DNA from: Bradyrhizobium frederickii
GTDB taxonomy: Bacteria; Pseudomonadota; Alphaproteobacteria; Rhizobiales; Xanthobacteraceae
DNA: 64,000 nt
Assembly: GCF_004570865.1 (NCBI RefSeq)
Contig: NZ_SPQS01000002.1
Coordinates: 124,001-188,000, forward strand
Reading direction: 5' to 3'
Below, in pieces: positions 43,910 through 52,772 of this stretch. The notes beneath the pieces were generated by a model. It was not told the DNA's origin and ran no database searches. It saw only the letters and a program-made list of their open reading frames with translations. Position numbers and translations under genes: made by a program. Position 1 is the stretch's first letter; the number at the start of each line of letters is the position of its first letter.

Positions 43910-45076
43910 TCAAGCAACGCGTAGCGCGTCGACGATCTTCATGCGGGCAGCCCGCACGGCCGGCAGGAATCCTCCGAGGAAGCCCATCACGAGGGCGAAG
44001 ACCAGCGACCGCAGGACGATGCCGGGCGTTAGCACAAACCGAAACGCAAGCTCGGAGAGCGACGTCCAGTTGAGTGTCGTGATCCTCACCTGCGTCATGA
44101 GTGACGCCAACAAGATTCCAACGACCCATCCGATCAGCGCGAGCAGCAGCGCCTCGACGAGGAATGCAACCAAGATCCGCGAGCGCCGAAATCCGAGCGC
44201 GCGCAGCACTCCGACCTCCATCATGCGGCTGGCCACGGCCGCGTACATCGTAATCGTCGCGCCGATGACTGCGCCGAGCGAGAACATCCCCGAGAGCGTG
44301 AGCCCGAGAATCTGAATGAACCCGGAGAGCAGGCGTGACTGCTCCTCATAGAAGATACGCTCGCGCTTGGCCTCGATGGTGAGGCGAGGATCAGCTTCAA
44401 GGCGCGCCTTGAGCGCGTCGAAGCCGGAGCGGTCGGCGAGTCGCACCGTGATCGAAGAGAAGAAGTCTCGTCGGAACGATTGCATGAGCTGCTCGCTGTC
44501 GCCCCATATCTCGGAATCGAACCCGCTGCCGCCGGCGTCGAACCGACCCACGATCCGCCACTCCCGCTGGGCAAACCGGAGGCTCGATCCAATCTCGATG
44601 TCTTCGAAGCGCCCCGCGAGGGCTCGGCCGATTACGATCTCGTTCGATCCCGGACGAAACATGCGCCCCTCGGCGATCTGCACGTGCGGACGCACGGCGA
44701 GCGCGGCCGGACCGACGCCGCGGATCAACAGGTTGCTGGCCTGCCTGGTCTTGCGCCTTGGCTGCGCGATCAAGACCGCCACTTCCTTCGATACGAGCGG
44801 CGCCCCTTCGGCCCCGATGACGATTTCCGGCTGGCTTTCGATGATCCTGGCCTGCCGGCGGTCGATCAGGCTCTGGATCTCGACCTCCGCAGAGCGGCGC
44901 ACGAAGATGACGTTGGTGTCTTCGCCGGTCGCGACCAGCGTCTGCTTGAGCCCGGAATCAAGCATGAGCACAGCAGCATAGACGAAAACCACGAGAGCCA
45001 TGCCCGTCGCGGTGAGAAGATTGGTGAGCTTGCGCTCCTGCAGGTTTCGTAAGCTGTAGGAGAGCAGCAGCGGCAT
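43910..45076 (-). CDS. ABC exporter permease, FtsX/MacB type, second copy
   Basis: The 388-residue protein has one N-terminal helix (LLTATGMALVVFVYAAVLML), a periplasmic MacB-like core domain to about residue 255, then three C-terminal helices with the FtsX domain (SLGAVIGATITMYAAVASRMMEVGVLRALGF split across helices). Such type VII ABC proteins do mechanotransmission rather than classical transport, and extrude lipids, lipoproteins or glycolipids with an adaptor and an outer-membrane channel. It is the last gene of the minus-strand exporter operon, 2 bp after the other permease. Confidence 0.87.
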   Translation of the reverse strand: MPLLLSYSLRNLQERKLTNLLTATGMALVVFVYAAVLMLDSGLKQTLVATGEDTNVIFVRRSAEVEIQSLIDRRQARIIESQPEIVIGAEGAPLVSKEVAVLIAQPRRKTRQASNLLIRGVGPAALAVRPHVQIAEGRMFRPGSNEIVIGRALAGRFEDIEIGSSLRFAQREWRIVGRFDAGGSGFDSEIWGDSEQLMQSFRRDFFSSITVRLADRSGFDALKARLEADPRLTIEAKRERIFYEEQSRLLSGFIQILGLTLSGMFSLGAVIGATITMYAAVASRMMEVGVLRALGFRRSRILVAFLVEALLLALIGWVVGILLASLMTQVRITTLNWTSLSELAFRFVLTPGIVLRSLVFALVMGFLGGFLPAVRAARMKIVDALRVA

Positions 45077-45078
45077 GA

Positions 45079-46248
45079 TCAGCCCAACGCCCGAAGGCCG
45101 TCGACGATGCGGACACGGGCTGCCCTGCGCATCGGCAATAGTGCGGCGAGAATCCCGACCACCAACGCTGCAAGTGCCTGCAACATGACGGTGTTGACGC
45201 TTACGAACAGGGTCGGGAACAGCGTGGCGGAGAGCTCGGCAAGGCGCGCGGCGACCGGGGGCGTAAGCGCGATGCCGATCGCACCGCCGATCAACGCTAT
45301 CAGGACGGATTCCCCGAGGATCAATCGCGCCACGTAGCCGGGACTGAAGCCGATGGCTTTCAGCGTGGCGTACTCGCGGAGTCGCTCGCGGGCCGTCATC
45401 GCCATGGTGTTCGCCATCACGGCCAGGATGATGAAGATCACCACGAAGGAGACGACACGAATGGAAATCAGGATCGCCTCGGTCTGCTTCACGAAACCGA
45501 TCTGGAAAGCGCGCTCGGTCTCGGTGAGCGTCTCGGCCAGTGAGTTTCGAAACACTTCGTCGATGGCTTGACTGACGTCTGCAACGCTGTCCAGGCTAAC
45601 GACGTCCACCGCGAACACGCCCACCTGGTCGGCTTGTGCCTTCGAGCGCACACGCAGTATCTCGTTCAGGTAATCCCAGCGGAAGAATAGCTGCGAGGTG
45701 TCGGTTTTGGGATCCCGGCCGTCGAAGACGCCGCAGATCACAAACTCCCAATTGCCGGGGAAAATGGTTCCGCGCAGCTGGATCACGTCGCCCGGCTTGA
45801 AGCCGTAGCGTTTGGCGAGCTTGCGCCCGACAATCGCGCCGCGGCGCTCGCTCAGGAAGGCGCGCCGCACCTCGTCCGGCACCAGGAGCTCGGGGAACAT
45901 GTCGAGATAGCTCGCGGCATCGATCGCAAACTGGGGAAAGAAGTTTTTCGAATCCTTGTAGACGCCGCCGAACCAGCTCAAGTGGGTGACGCGCCGCACG
46001 CCTTCGACGGCGCTGATGCGCTTCTGATAGGATTTCGGCAGCGGAAGCGTAAAGGAGATGGCGTTGCGGGTCAGAAGCCGCGAAGGAACGGCGCCATCCA
46101 CCCCCGCATACCACGTCTTGACGACGGTCTGGAGCACGCCAAAGGCGAGGATCGCGACGATGAGACCGACGAGCGTCAGGGAGGTGCGGAGCCGGTGCCG
46201 CAAGACGTTGCGTGCCACGAGCTTGAGCCACTGGCTCATGGTCGGCAT
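45079..46248 (-). CDS. ABC exporter permease, FtsX/MacB (DevC-like) type, first copy
   Basis: The 389-residue protein is built like its neighbour: an N-terminal helix (TSLTLVGLIVAILAFGVLQ), a large periplasmic domain (residues 40-270) and three C-terminal helices with AMTARERLREYATLKAIGFS. It begins directly at the stop of the ATPase gene. Two separate permease genes suggest a heterodimeric exporter, similar in plan to DevBCA, which exports heterocyst glycolipids in cyanobacteria, and unlike the MmpL exporters used by mycobacteria. Confidence 0.87.
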   Translation of the reverse strand: MPTMSQWLKLVARNVLRHRLRTSLTLVGLIVAILAFGVLQTVVKTWYAGVDGAVPSRLLTRNAISFTLPLPKSYQKRISAVEGVRRVTHLSWFGGVYKDSKNFFPQFAIDAASYLDMFPELLVPDEVRRAFLSERRGAIVGRKLAKRYGFKPGDVIQLRGTIFPGNWEFVICGVFDGRDPKTDTSQLFFRWDYLNEILRVRSKAQADQVGVFAVDVVSLDSVADVSQAIDEVFRNSLAETLTETERAFQIGFVKQTEAILISIRVVSFVVIFIILAVMANTMAMTARERLREYATLKAIGFSPGYVARLILGESVLIALIGGAIGIALTPPVAARLAELSATLFPTLFVSVNTVMLQALAALVVGILAALLPMRRAARVRIVDGLRALG

Positions 46249-46980
46249 TCACTCAAGGCGCTGCTCCACGAGGTAAGAGAGATCGCCCTTCTCCAGATTC
46301 ATGATGCGTTTCGCATGCGCGGCGGCGCGGTGATCATGCGTGACCATCACGATCGTCTTGCCCATGTCGCGGTTCAGCCGCTGCATGATCTCGAGCACCT
46401 CCTTCGCCGACTGCCGGTCGAGGTCGCCCGTCGGCTCGTCGGCCACCAGCACGGTCGGGTCGGTGACGATCGCCCGCGCGATCGCCACGCGCTGCTGCTG
46501 TCCACCCGAGAGCTCGGAGGGCAGATGTTTGACGCGATCGCTGAGGCCGACCAGACTGAGCGCGAGTTGCGCGCGGTCCCGGCGGTCGCGCCGCCCCAGG
46601 CTGGTAAGCGTGAGAGGCAATTCGACGTTCTCGAGCGCCGTGAGCACGGGCATCAGGTTGTAGAACTGGAAGATGAAGCCTACGTTCGCGGCGCGCCAGT
46701 CGGCGAGTTCGGCTTCCGGAAGGAGCGTGATGTCCTCGCCCCCCACCGTGATCGAGCCATGATCCGGACTGTCGATGCCGGCGATCAGGTTGAGCATTGT
46801 CGATTTGCCCGACCCCGACGGACCCATCAGGGCGAGGAACTCCTTGCGACGGATGTCGAACGTCAGTCTGGAAAGAACCGGGACGATCTGCGCGCCGCGG
46901 CGGTAGCTCTTGCTTACGTCGCTCAGCGCGATCAGCACGTCCGCTCCGGTCGGCCGGTCGGAGATGGAAAGCACGGTCAC
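46249..46980 (-). CDS. ABC exporter ATP-binding protein, MacB/LolD/DevA type
   Basis: The 243-residue ATPase has Walker [12 protein letters not shown]-loop [21 protein letters not shown] (typical of LolD/MacB ATPases), signature [14 protein letters not shown] and Walker [13 protein letters not shown]. It overlaps the adaptor gene by 4 bp (ATGA), so adaptor and ATPase are coupled. It drives the two FtsX-type permeases encoded next. Confidence 0.92.
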   Translation of the reverse strand: MTVLSISDRPTGADVLIALSDVSKSYRRGAQIVPVLSRLTFDIRRKEFLALMGPSGSGKSTMLNLIAGIDSPDHGSITVGGEDITLLPEAELADWRAANVGFIFQFYNLMPVLTALENVELPLTLTSLGRRDRRDRAQLALSLVGLSDRVKHLPSELSGGQQQRVAIARAIVTDPTVLVADEPTGDLDRQSAKEVLEIMQRLNRDMGKTIVMVTHDHRAAAHAKRIMNLEKGDLSYLVEQRLE

Positions 46981-48224
46981 TTCGTGGCCTGCTTCACTGC
47001 GCGTCCGTCGACGAGATCTTCCAGCGGCCGGACCACGACGCGCGTGCCGGCCTTGAGGTCGCGAACCTCGATCTGGTCGCCTATCTTTTCGCCGAGATCC
47101 ACGTTCCGCAGACGGGCCTTGCCATCCTCGACGACATAGAGATGCTGGCGCCCATCGACCTCGAAGACGGCGGCCGCCGGCACCGCGAGAACAGGCTTGC
47201 GCTCCTTCTCCGATACTTCACGCTCGAGGAAAGCCACCTTTGCGCTCATCTCCGGAAGCATCCTCGGGTCGCGCTGCACGAACCGGATTTTCACGAGGGT
47301 CGACGCCTTGGCGCGATCCACGGTCGGCACCATCCGGCTGACCACGCCCTCGAAACGCTCGCCGGGGATCGCGTCCAGCTGGATCTCGACCGGTTGCCCC
47401 ACGTGGATGCTCAGGTACGACGACTCCGCCACGTCGGCTTCCACCTCCAGCGAGTCCATGTCGGCAATGGTGACGACCGCGCCCTTGGTGTCGACCGCCT
47501 GCGAGAACGGGGTGATGGTGTCGCCTACGTTGGCGTGCCGCGTGAGGACGACGCCGTCGAAGGGCGCTCGGATCTGGGTCTGTCCGACGGCAACTTCGGA
47601 GGCGCGGAGATTGGCCTGCGCCGCGGCGATGGCGGCCCCGTATCCGTTAAACGCAGCGCGCGCCTTGGCGAGGCGTGCCTCGGCGCTTTCGCGCGTCGAA
47701 TCGCTGATGATGTTCTTCTCGCCGAGGGCCTCGGAGCGCTTGAACGCGATTTCCGCCTGCGTCAGCTCCGCCCGCCCTTGGGCCAGGTTGGCTTCCGCAA
47801 CCTGCACGTTGGCGGCTGCCTGGTCGCGCACCGCCACAGTGTCGCTGCTCTCGAGCCGGGCGATCACCTCGCCCTCGTGCACCTTGCTGCCTTCGAGCAC
47901 GCCGAGCCACTCGAGACGGCCTGTCGCCTTCGAGGCGACGGACGCCTTGCGTTGCGCAACGACGTAGCCGGTCGCGTTCAGCAGCGTCAGCGCCTGCGAC
48001 GGATAGACGGAGTAGACGACCGCCGTCTCGACGACGATCTGCGCATGGCTGCGCCACACCCACGTCGCGCCCCCGATACCGACGAGCAGGGCGAGGAGAA
48101 GCACGCGCCCCAGGATGCGGCGCAACTGCCTGCGGCGCCGGGAGCCGGCGCTACGGTCGATTGCAAGCGCGGAAAGATCGGAGGCGTCGGCTGCGCCGTC
48201 GCTTAGGGCCTGGGGCAAAGTCAT
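46977..48224 (-). CDS. Periplasmic adaptor (membrane fusion protein), HlyD/MacA/DevB type
   Basis: The 415-residue protein has a short cytoplasmic arginine-rich N-terminus, one helix (VLLLALLVGIGGATWVW), a lipoyl half (GRLEWLGVLEGSKVHEGEVIARL), a long helical hairpin (residues 125-215), the second lipoyl half (TQIRAPFDGVVLTRHANVGD) and beta-barrel plus membrane-proximal domains. It would link the inner-membrane exporter to an outer-membrane TolC-like channel, which is not encoded here. It is the first gene of the exporter operon and is divergent from the glycosyltransferase. Confidence 0.9.
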   Translation of the reverse strand: MTLPQALSDGAADASDLSALAIDRSAGSRRRRQLRRILGRVLLLALLVGIGGATWVWRSHAQIVVETAVVYSVYPSQALTLLNATGYVVAQRKASVASKATGRLEWLGVLEGSKVHEGEVIARLESSDTVAVRDQAAANVQVAEANLAQGRAELTQAEIAFKRSEALGEKNIISDSTRESAEARLAKARAAFNGYGAAIAAAQANLRASEVAVGQTQIRAPFDGVVLTRHANVGDTITPFSQAVDTKGAVVTIADMDSLEVEADVAESSYLSIHVGQPVEIQLDAIPGERFEGVVSRMVPTVDRAKASTLVKIRFVQRDPRMLPEMSAKVAFLEREVSEKERKPVLAVPAAAVFEVDGRQHLYVVEDGKARLRNVDLGEKIGDQIEVRDLKAGTRVVVRPLEDLVDGRAVKQATK

Positions 48225-48416
48225 GGTTTGATCATGGATTTCCGAACAAAACAGCGCAGACTTTGAAGAAAATATCCTGTTGAGAAAGCCTTAAGCCATG
48301 CGCTTGACCGGTGTCATTAGCATGAAGGGTCGCGCTTGACATCCATGATTTCGTATTCTCCAAATCTTCTCATGGCTTGAAACATAGCCGATGGCACCCG
48401 CATCGACGCGATCGCC

Positions 48417-49691
48417 ATGACTCGACACTTCGAAGACCGGAGCGGGACCATCAGGTTTGCCATCGCAGTCCATGGGACACGAGGAGACATCGAGCCTGCG
48501 GTTGCGGTTGCACGTGAGCTGCAGCGCCGCGGTCACGAGGTCAGGATGGCCGTTCCCCCTAATCTCGTCAGGTTCGCCGAGTCGGCCGGTCTTTGTTCGG
48601 TGAATTCCTACGGTCCCGATTCCCAACGCCAGCTCGAGGCGGAAGTTTTCCACGACTGGTTCAAGTTGCGCAATCCCGTCAAGGTGCTGCGCCAGGCGCG
48701 CGAGTACCTCGCCGACGGCTGGGCGGACATGAGCGCGACCCTGACCGGGTTGGCGGCCGGCGCCGATGTGATCCTGAGCGGTACGACCTATCAGGAGCTG
48801 GCCGCCAACGTTGCCGAGGCCCAGGGGGTGCCGCTTGCCGCCCTGCATTACTTTCCCGTCAGGGCGAACAATCACATCCTGCCGATTCGATTGCCCCCGA
48901 GATTGGTCGATACCTTGTGGTCATTCGCCGAGTGGTCGCACTGGCGTCTGTTGCGGCCGGCCTATGATGACCAGCGCCGTGCCCTGGGGCTTCCGCACTC
49001 CGGAATTCGTGCCGCGCGTCATATCGTCGAATCCGGCGCGTTGGAGATTCAAGCCTATGACAAGGTGTTCTTTCCCGGGCTCGAGGCGGAATGGGGCGGG
49101 AAGAGACCGTTAGTGGGCACGATGACCCTGCAATTCGCGACCGAGTTCGACGATTCCGTGAATTCCTGGATCGCCGCCGGCGACCGCCCCCTTTACTTCG
49201 GGTTCGGCAGCATGCCAGTCGATAGACCGGCGGAGACCGTCGCCATGATCACAGATGCGTGCCGGGACCTCGGCGAGCGTGCGCTGATCTGTTCGGGAGT
49301 CCTGCCGCTTGAAGGCACGGTTCCCACACAGGACGTCATGATCGTGCCTTCGGTCAATCACGCCGACGTCCTGCCGCGCTGCCGGGCCATCGTTCACCAT
49401 GGCGGCGCCGGCACCACGGCCGCCAGCATGCGCTCCGGCGTCCCGACTCTTGTGCTGTGGATAGGCGCCGACCAGCCCGTATGGGCGACACAAATCAAAC
49501 GCCTCGGCGTCGGCACCTCGCGTCGTCTCGCCACAACGACCCGGGACACCCTTCGACATGACCTGCGGACCGTTCTGGAGTCAGGCTGCGCCGCCCGGGC
49601 GCGCGAGGTGGCCGATCAGATGACACCGCCGAGCCGGAGCCTGACGACCACCGTCGCCCTTCTCGAAGGGCTGGCCGGCACGCGCGCGTGA
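48417..49691 (+). CDS. GT1-family glycosyltransferase, mycobacterial glycolipid type
   Basis: The 424-residue protein has the GT-B fold. The N-terminal part reads FAIAVHGTRGDIEPAVAVA and RRGHEVRMAVPPNLV, a pattern very close to mycobacterial glycosyltransferases that act on glycopeptidolipids and phenolic glycolipids. The C-terminal nucleotide-sugar site is present as VHHGGAGTTAASMRSGVP, then GADQPVWA. It lacks the extra acyl-lipid domains of sterol glucosyltransferases. It should transfer a UDP- or TDP-sugar to a lipid acceptor at the inner face of the membrane. It lies divergent from the exporter and closes the cluster. Confidence 0.85.
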   Translation: MTRHFEDRSGTIRFAIAVHGTRGDIEPAVAVARELQRRGHEVRMAVPPNLVRFAESAGLCSVNSYGPDSQRQLEAEVFHDWFKLRNPVKVLRQAREYLADGWADMSATLTGLAAGADVILSGTTYQELAANVAEAQGVPLAALHYFPVRANNHILPIRLPPRLVDTLWSFAEWSHWRLLRPAYDDQRRALGLPHSGIRAARHIVESGALEIQAYDKVFFPGLEAEWGGKRPLVGTMTLQFATEFDDSVNSWIAAGDRPLYFGFGSMPVDRPAETVAMITDACRDLGERALICSGVLPLEGTVPTQDVMIVPSVNHADVLPRCRAIVHHGGAGTTAASMRSGVPTLVLWIGADQPVWATQIKRLGVGTSRRLATTTRDTLRHDLRTVLESGCAARAREVADQMTPPSRSLTTTVALLEGLAGTRA

Positions 49692-49729
49692 TGTCGAGAC
49701 CACTCAGAGGACGGAAGCCGAAAGGGTTG

Positions 49730-49754
49730 GTCGAGGCGCTCGGGGGCCCTCGAC
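49730..49754. terminator. Hairpin between convergent genes
   Basis: GTCGAGG (49730-49736) pairs with CCTCGAC (49748-49754) around an 11-base loop, between the ends of the glycosyltransferase and the amino-acid ABC ATPase gene. There is no T-run on either strand, so it is at best a weak bidirectional terminator. Confidence 0.3.
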
Positions 49755-49758
49755 TGCC

Positions 49759-50481
49759 CTACGCGAGCGTTCGGAGAAAACGTTGCAACCGGGGATGCGC
49801 GGAGCTGTTGATCAGGTCCGCCGGTCTGCCCCGCTCGACCACCGCCCCGCGTTCCATGAACCACACCTCGTCGGCCACTTCGCGGGCGAAGCCCATTTCA
49901 TGAGTCACGCAGATCATGGTCATGCCATTGGTCGCAAGCTGCTTGATCGCGGCCAGCACCTCGCCGACCATTTCAGGATCGAGCGCCGAGGTCGGCTCGT
50001 CGAACAGCATCACCTCGGGGTCCATGGCGAGCGAGCGGGCGATGGCGACGCGCTGGCGCTGACCGCCGGACAGCTTGCCCGGCATCTCCTCGGCCTTCGC
50101 GGCGAGGCCGACGCGGGCGAGCTCGGCCAACGCCCGCTCGCGGGCTTCCGCCTTTCCCATCTTGCGCAGCTTGGTCAGGCCGAGGGTGATGTTGCCGATC
50201 GCCGACAAGTGCGGAAACAAATTGTAGGCTTGGAACACGAAGCCGACCCGCTGGCGCAGCCGGTTGATGTTGACGCCGCGCGCGCCGACGTCCACGCCGT
50301 CGACCAGCACGCGGCCGCCCTGGATCGCCTCGAGCCGGGTCACGGTGCGGATCAGGGTCGACTTGCCGCAACCCGACGGCCCGACCAGCACCTTGACCTC
50401 GCCGCGGCGGACCTCGCCGGAGACGCCGGCCAGAGCCTGCATCGCTCCGTACCATTTATCGACGCTCTCGAACTGGATCAT
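49759..50481 (-). CDS. Polar amino-acid ABC transporter ATP-binding protein, GlnQ type
   Basis: The start [12 protein letters not shown] at 50481 gives 240 residues. It has Walker [14 protein letters not shown]-loop [13 protein letters not shown], signature [14 protein letters not shown] and Walker [15 protein letters not shown], all diagnostic for GlnQ/HisP-type ATPases. It is the last gene of a six-gene minus-strand operon with two permeases, a binding protein, an aminotransferase and an RraA-like protein. Confidence 0.9.
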   Translation of the reverse strand: MIQFESVDKWYGAMQALAGVSGEVRRGEVKVLVGPSGCGKSTLIRTVTRLEAIQGGRVLVDGVDVGARGVNINRLRQRVGFVFQAYNLFPHLSAIGNITLGLTKLRKMGKAEARERALAELARVGLAAKAEEMPGKLSGGQRQRVAIARSLAMDPEVMLFDEPTSALDPEMVGEVLAAIKQLATNGMTMICVTHEMGFAREVADEVWFMERGAVVERGRPADLINSSAHPRLQRFLRTLA

Positions 50482-50488
50482 GGCCGCC

Positions 50489-51205
50489 TCACACTGCCAC
50501 CGCAACGGCCGGTGTCGCGACGGCGACGCGCCCGGCAGAAATTCGCCGCTCGATATATCGGGCCAGCGAAGTCAGCGCGAAGCACAGCACGAAATAGGTC
50601 AGCGCCAGGATGGCGTAGACCTCGAACGGCTGGGTCAGCAGCACGTTGTTGACCTGGCTCGCGGCGAAGGTCATTTCGTGCGCCGAGATGACATAGCCCA
50701 GCGACGTCTCCTTGATCGTCGAGACGAACTGGCTGACCATGCTCGGCAGCATGTTGTGCAGCGCCTGCGGCAGCACGATCTTCCAGGTTGTGGTCCAGTA
50801 GCCGAGGCCCAGCGCGGAGGCTGCCTCGAACTGGCCCTTGGGCAGGCCCTGGATGCCGGCGCGGATGATCTCCGATAGATAGGCCGCCTCATAGACCACC
50901 AGCGCGATGATCAGCGTTTCGACGCCGCCGACCGCGCGGCCGATGATCAGCGGCGAGAAGAAATAGGTCCAGAAAATGAACATGATCAGCGGCAGGCCGC
51001 GGACCGTGTGCACGATCGCGGTCGCAGACAGGCGCAGCCAGCGATAGGGGCTGAGCCGCGCCAGCGCCAGGCAAATGGCGAACGGGAAGCACAAAGCGAG
51101 CGCCGTCAACGCCATGAACAGGGTCATGGCCAGTCCGCCGATCGGTCCGTGCGGGTATTGCCCGACGAGGAACAGCAACCAGTTGTTCTGCAGGATCTCC
51201 AGCAT
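50489..51205 (-). CDS. Polar amino-acid ABC transporter permease, GlnP/GltK type
   Basis: From ATG 51205 the product is 238 residues (a frame extending to 51805 runs through the next gene and is false). It has about five helices and the family sequence [14 protein letters not shown] near residue 90, with the docking region [21 protein letters not shown]. It overlaps the stop/start of the neighbouring permease and forms the channel with it. Confidence 0.9.
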   Translation of the reverse strand: MLEILQNNWLLFLVGQYPHGPIGGLAMTLFMALTALALCFPFAICLALARLSPYRWLRLSATAIVHTVRGLPLIMFIFWTYFFSPLIIGRAVGGVETLIIALVVYEAAYLSEIIRAGIQGLPKGQFEAASALGLGYWTTTWKIVLPQALHNMLPSMVSQFVSTIKETSLGYVISAHEMTFAASQVNNVLLTQPFEVYAILALTYFVLCFALTSLARYIERRISAGRVAVATPAVAVAV

Positions 51206-51903
51206 CAGGCGTTCTCGAGCTTGAGGCGGCGACCGGCATAGGCGCCGCAGGCCATGATGCCGAACGAGATGGCGAGATAGATCGCGGTGGCGACTGCAAA
51301 GGCTTCGAAGGTCTTGAAGGTGTAGCTTTCGACCTCGCGCGTGCGGTAGGTCAGTTCGCCGACGCCGATCGCCATGGCGAGGCTGGTGTTCTTGAACAGC
51401 AAAAGCGTCTGGTTGATCAGAGGCGGGACCGCGATCCGGATCGCCTGCGGCAGCACCACGTAGCCCATCGCCCCGAGATAGCCGAAGCCGATCGAGCGCG
51501 CCGCCTCGTTCTGCGCCTTGGGAATCGAGCGGATGCCACTTCGAATGTCCTCGGCGACGTACGCGGCCGCCGCCAGCCCGAGCGCGATAGTGGCAAGCAA
51601 GAACTCGCCGTGATGGCCGTTGATCCATTGCCGGGCCGGGCGGGGCAGCAGTGAGGGGACGCCAAAGTACCAGACGAAGATCTGCACCAGCAGGGGCACG
51701 TTGCGGTGGTACTCGACATACAGCGCGACAAACCACTCGAAGGGCCGGAACGGGATCATTCTGATCAGCGTCAAGATGATACCCATCGTCATGGCAAGGC
51801 ACCACGCGGCGCAGGTCAGTGCGATCGTGACGGCAAGCCCGATCAGGAACCAGTCGAAATACTGGCCTGAGAGGACCCCGCGGAGATCAAAGATATATCC
51901 CAT
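51205..51903 (-). CDS. Polar amino-acid ABC transporter permease, GltJ type
   Basis: The 232-residue membrane protein contains EYHRNVPLLVQIFVWYFGVP, the GltJ-like segment, and YVAEDIRSGIRSIPKAQNEAA as EAA docking loop. It pairs with the next permease, whose start shares one base with its stop. The pair, GltJ- and GltK-like, suggests an acidic or hydroxy-acidic amino acid as ligand. Confidence 0.9.
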   Translation of the reverse strand: MGYIFDLRGVLSGQYFDWFLIGLAVTIALTCAAWCLAMTMGIILTLIRMIPFRPFEWFVALYVEYHRNVPLLVQIFVWYFGVPSLLPRPARQWINGHHGEFLLATIALGLAAAAYVAEDIRSGIRSIPKAQNEAARSIGFGYLGAMGYVVLPQAIRIAVPPLINQTLLLFKNTSLAMAIGVGELTYRTREVESYTFKTFEAFAVATAIYLAISFGIMACGAYAGRRLKLENA

Positions 51904-51936
51904 CGCGCCGGCCCTCTCTCGATATCGGTTGCGACC

Positions 51937-52755
51937 TCAGCCCTTGATCTCTTCGACCGGGAAATCGCGCTTGATGTTGAACGCGGTGCCTTCACCGAGC
52001 CATTTGCCGAAGACCTTGTCGATCTCGCCGGAACTTGCGAGCTTGGCGAGCACGGCGTTGACATGATCCTTGAGCGCGGCCTCGTTCTTGCGCAGGCCAA
52101 GGCCCCAGGGCTCGACGAACAGCGATTTCTCGATCACCAGCATCGGCGTCTTGGCCTGGCTCTGCTGGCGCAGTTTTACCAGGATCAGCTCGGAGGCGCA
52201 GAAGGCGTCGACCTTGTCCTGCACCAGTGCGAGGTAAGCCGACGACGTGTCCTGGAAGGTCACGGTCTCCGCCGTTGGAATCAGACGACGCACGCCCTGC
52301 TCGGAGGACGAGCCCTTGAGCGCCGTGACCTTCTTGCCGGCGAGTTGGTCGAGTGCCGTGATGCCGGATTCCTTGGTCACCATCAGCTTCTGCTGGCTGA
52401 CGAAATACGAATAGGAGAAGTCGATCTGCTTGGCGCGTTCGGGGGTGTAGCCAAGATTGGCGGCGAGAATATCGACGCGGCCCTGGATCAGCTCGGGGAT
52501 GCGCGCCTCTACTGCGATCGGCTTGAGCTCGAGTGTAACGCCGAGCGATTCCGCGACCTTCTGGCAGACGTCCACGTCATAGCCGACGATCTCGCGGGTC
52601 TGCGGGTGCTGGAACGAGAACGGCTCGGCGGTGCCTAGCGTGCCGCAGATCAGTTTGCCCCGCGCCTTGATGTCGGCGAGCTGGTCGGCGTTGGCTGCGG
52701 TCGCCGCGCCGGCGGCGAGGAGGGTGGCCAATCCAAGAATCGAAATCAGTCGCAT
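51937..52755 (-). CDS. Polar amino-acid ABC transporter solute-binding protein
   Basis: The start ATG at 52755 follows AGGGGAA and gives 272 residues. The signal peptide is MRLISILGLATLLAAGAAT, cut near ANAD. The mature part opens LADIKARGKLICGTLGTAEPFSF, then GYDVDVCQKVAESLGV, the SBP_bac_3 pattern. A conserved binding Arg is visible in EARIPELIQGRVD. It is the receptor for the permease pair and ATPase that follow. Confidence 0.9.
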   Translation of the reverse strand: MRLISILGLATLLAAGAATAANADQLADIKARGKLICGTLGTAEPFSFQHPQTREIVGYDVDVCQKVAESLGVTLELKPIAVEARIPELIQGRVDILAANLGYTPERAKQIDFSYSYFVSQQKLMVTKESGITALDQLAGKKVTALKGSSSEQGVRRLIPTAETVTFQDTSSAYLALVQDKVDAFCASELILVKLRQQSQAKTPMLVIEKSLFVEPWGLGLRKNEAALKDHVNAVLAKLASSGEIDKVFGKWLGEGTAFNIKRDFPVEEIKG

Positions 52756-52772
52756 CGTGCGTTCCCCTGCTA

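Noticed and set aside
45982..48206. Two overlapping plus-strand frames of 385 and 469 codons
   Set aside because: They are antisense to the exporter ATPase, permease and adaptor genes, which have complete motifs and coupled starts.
48335..48360. TTGACA with TATTCT as a promoter of the glycosyltransferase
   Set aside because: The spacing between the two hexamers is about 12 bp, too short for a sigma-70 promoter.
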